NCBI GenBank assembly: GCA_903908715.1
Contig: CAIVSY010000043.1
Coordinates: 1-64,000 of the forward strand
Reading direction: 5' to 3'
Source of the DNA: an uncultured bacterium
GTDB taxonomy: Bacteria; Verrucomicrobiota; Kiritimatiellia; CAIKKV01; CAITUY01
Length of the DNA: 64,000 nt
Below are positions 61,999 to 64,000 of the stretch, in pieces (the stretch's first letter is position 1; the number at the start of each line of letters is the position of its first letter). Below the pieces are notes generated by a model, which saw only the letters and a program-made list of their open reading frames with translations, was not told where the DNA came from and ran no database searches. The translations under genes were made by a program, and so were the position numbers.

Positions 61999-64000
61999 TT
62001 AATTCAGGGCCGCATGATAACTTTGCAGGGACCGGACCTCGGATTTCCCGCTACGGGATGCCGCGATTCCCCTTGCCGCCGCTGCCGCTGCCGCAAGCGT
62101 GGTAAAATACGGCACCTTGTGCTTGATCGCCGCCTTTCGGATATAGGAGTCATCCGTCCTCGCCAGTTTCCCCGCAGGCGTATTCACAACCACATGGATC
62201 TCCCGATTGACAATGGCATCCGCAATGTTCGGGCGACCCTGATGCTGCTTGTTGATTCTTTCGCAAGTAACGCCATTCTGTTCCAGGAAGCGGCAGGTCC
62301 CCTCGGTCGCCCGGATCCGGAATCCAAGCGCCGCAAAGGCCTTCCCGACCTCCACCACCAGGCTGTTCTTCTCCACCGTGCTGATGAGCACCGTCCCGCC
62401 CAACGGAAGGCGGTTGTTCGCCGCCTCCTGCGCCTTCAGGAAGGCCACGCCAAAGTCCGTCGCCAATCCAAGCACCTCTCCGGTCGACCGCATTTCCGGG
62501 CCCAGCACCGGGTCGACTTCCGGGAACTTGTCGAACGGGAAAACCGACTCCTTGACGCCATAGTGGTTCATGCGCGCAGGGTGCCGCAACCCCAGTTCGG
62601 CAAGAGGCACACCGAGCATAAGGCGGGTGGCCGCGCCCGCCATCTGCAGCGCACACACCTTGGAAACCAGGGGCACCGTCCGTGAAGCCCTCGGATTGGC
62701 TTCCAGGACATACACCTTGCCCTTCTCGATCGCATACTGCATGTTCATCAATCCGACGACCTTCAGCTCCCGCGCAATCCGGCTGGTGTAATCCTGGATG
62801 GTTGCCAGATGCTCCGCGGAGATGTTCACGGGCGGAATCACGCAGGCGGAATCACCGGAGTGCACGCCAGCCTGCTCAATGTGTTCCATCACAGCCGGAA
62901 TGAACACCTCGCGGCCATCCGAAAGGGCATCGGCCTCACACTCCAAAGCATCCACAAGAAACCGGTCGATCAGCAATGGACGTTCGGGCGTCACACCCAC
63001 CGCCTTCGCAACATATTCCCGCAGCATGGCGTCGTCATGCACCACTTCCATACCCCGACCCCCGAGGACAAAGGAGGGCCGGACCATCACCGGATACCCG
63101 ATGCGGAGCGCCACGGAAAGAGCCTCTTCCACGTTCGAGGCCATGCCGGATTCAGGCATCGGGATCTTCAGGCGCTCCATCATCTGCCGGAACAAGTCCC
63201 GATCCTCCGCAATCTCGATCGTCTCGATGCTGGAGCCGAGGATGCGCACCCCCGCGGCCGCCAGGTCCGCCGCCAGATTCAAGGGCGTCTGCCCGCCGAA
63301 CTGGACAATCACGCCGCTCGGGTTCTCCTTGGCATAGATCGACAGGACATCCTCAGCCGTCAACGGTTCAAAATACAACTTGTCCGACGTGTCGTAATCG
63401 GTCGATACCGTCTCCGGATTGCAGTTGACCATGATGGTCTCATACCCCTGAGCCCGCAGGGCGAATGCCGCATGGACACAGCAATAGTCAAACTCGATCC
63501 CCTGCCCGATGCGGTTCGGACCGCCGCCAAGAATCATGACCTTCTTCGGGTTCCGGCTGGATGTCGTTGTATCCTGCGCGTTGTAGCTGGAGTAATAGTA
63601 GGCGGCATTTTCCACACCGCTGACCGGCACCGCATGCCAGCCCTCGACCATTCCCAGCGCGATCCGGCGCTCACGGATCTGTTTTTCCGGCACACCCAGC
63701 AGCCGGGCCAGGTACTTATCCGCGAAACCATCCTTCTTGGCCTGTACCAGCAGGGGATCCGGCGGCAACTTCCCCTTGTGCTGCAGAATCTGCTCCTCCA
63801 GAACCACCAGTTCCTTCATCTGCTCGATGAACCACGCCTTGATGTGGGTCAGCTCATGCAGTTTCCGGACCGATGCGCCCTTGCGCAACGCCTCATACAG
63901 GATCCACTGCCGCTCGCTGGATGGCTCGGCCAGCATACCCAGCAATTCATCGAGCGGGCGGCTGTTGAAATCCTTCGCGAACCCAAGCCCGTGTCGCCCG
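61999..64000 (-). CDS. carB: Carbamoyl-phosphate synthase large subunit, 3' part
   Basis: The C-terminal two-thirds (at least 666 codons) of CarB, supplying carbamoyl phosphate for arginine and pyrimidines. The gene runs off the right edge; its start is not in the window. Present are the oligomerisation region (ALRKGASVRKLHELT), VMILGGGPNRIGQGIEFDY opening the second ATP-grasp half, VNCNPETVSTDYDTSDKLYFEPL, VRPSFVLGGRGMEVV, and VLEANPRASRTVPLVSK. The C-terminal MGS-like allosteric domain (about the last 140 residues) has GGTVLISTVEKN and VVNTPAGK. Its stop is 57 bp past the start of the radical SAM gene, same strand. Confidence 0.96.
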   Translation of the reverse strand, partial: GRHGLGFAKDFNSRPLDELLGMLAEPSSERQWILYEALRKGASVRKLHELTHIKAWFIEQMKELVVLEEQILQHKGKLPPDPLLVQAKKDGFADKYLARLLGVPEKQIRERRIALGMVEGWHAVPVSGVENAAYYYSSYNAQDTTTSSRNPKKVMILGGGPNRIGQGIEFDYCCVHAAFALRAQGYETIMVNCNPETVSTDYDTSDKLYFEPLTAEDVLSIYAKENPSGVIVQFGGQTPLNLAADLAAAGVRILGSSIETIEIAEDRDLFRQMMERLKIPMPESGMASNVEEALSVALRIGYPVMVRPSFVLGGRGMEVVHDDAMLREYVAKAVGVTPERPLLIDRFLVDALECEADALSDGREVFIPAVMEHIEQAGVHSGDSACVIPPVNISAEHLATIQDYTSRIARELKVVGLMNMQYAIEKGKVYVLEANPRASRTVPLVSKVCALQMAGAATRLMLGVPLAELGLRHPARMNHYGVKESVFPFDKFPEVDPVLGPEMRSTGEVLGLATDFGVAFLKAQEAANNRLPLGGTVLISTVEKNSLVVEVGKAFAALGFRIRATEGTCRFLEQNGVTCERINKQHQGRPNIADAIVNREIHVVVNTPAGKLARTDDSYIRKAAIKHKVPYFTTLAAAAAAARGIAASRSGKSEVRSLQSYHAALN

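Overview
The window is high-GC bacterial DNA with tightly packed genes. Gene content suggests the PVC superphylum, most likely Kiritimatiellota or a close Verrucomicrobiota/Lentisphaerota relative. The clues are a pilin with the cysteine/INNLRQIE-type sequence after the N-terminal helix, a PEP-CTERM/exosortase pair, a SUMF1-type protein, a PPi-type phosphofructokinase, a stand-alone IMP cyclohydrolase and a divergent FtsZ. This placement comes from reading protein sequences, not from a search. No rRNA, tRNA, CRISPR array, phage or intact transposase gene was seen.

Layout. 0.1-3.4 kb: pilin with a near-perfect sigma-54 promoter, the adjacent NtrC-family regulator, and wecB. 3.8-9.3 kb: glyQS, a LolA-like secreted protein, a PAP2/ArnT-type fusion and a VTT membrane protein. 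9.3-13.6 kb: holA-lptG on the minus strand, 7TM-HD phosphohydrolase and ybeY on the plus strand. 13.7-16.1 kb: porin and alkaline phosphatase. 16.4-22.3 kb: DUF485 protein, ActP-like symporter, and a 1225-residue PHP-Cache-PAS-CBS-DUF294 protein. 22.4-24.5 kb: thioredoxin-like protein and PPi-phosphofructokinase. 24.6-33.5 kb: a seven-gene minus-strand operon (membrane protein, winged-helix regulator, CreD, large membrane protein, small membrane protein, VIT/PEP-CTERM protein, exosortase). 33.6-37.6 kb: three sugar-transfer genes. 37.6-39.4 kb: SUMF1-type protein between transposase-associated repeats and a transposase remnant. 39.4-44.2 kb: ABC-F ATPase, RecD2, FHA protein. 44.5-47.1 kb: amt-glnK-outer membrane protein behind a sigma-54-type promoter. 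47.2-54.8 kb: DUF1846, Rrf2, cysK, Gfo/Idh oxidoreductase, queE, queD, split purH and an omptin. 55.2-60.1 kb: ddl-ftsQ-ftsA-ftsZ-pgpA. 60.0-64.0 kb: B12/radical SAM protein and the 3' part of carB.

Four copies of a 180-236 bp palindromic, MITE-like element with inverted ends (AGCCGGAACGATTC) lie between genes.

The most system-like part is the 24.6-33.5 kb operon. It appears to make one exosortase together with one dedicated membrane substrate, CreD, two uncharacterised membrane proteins and its own regulator, with a perfect inverted repeat just upstream. Other notable points are the fusion sensor beside the symporter, a P-II protein with Glu at the usual uridylylation position, an FtsZ with Thr at the catalytic T7-loop aspartate position, and an omptin with conserved catalytic motifs.
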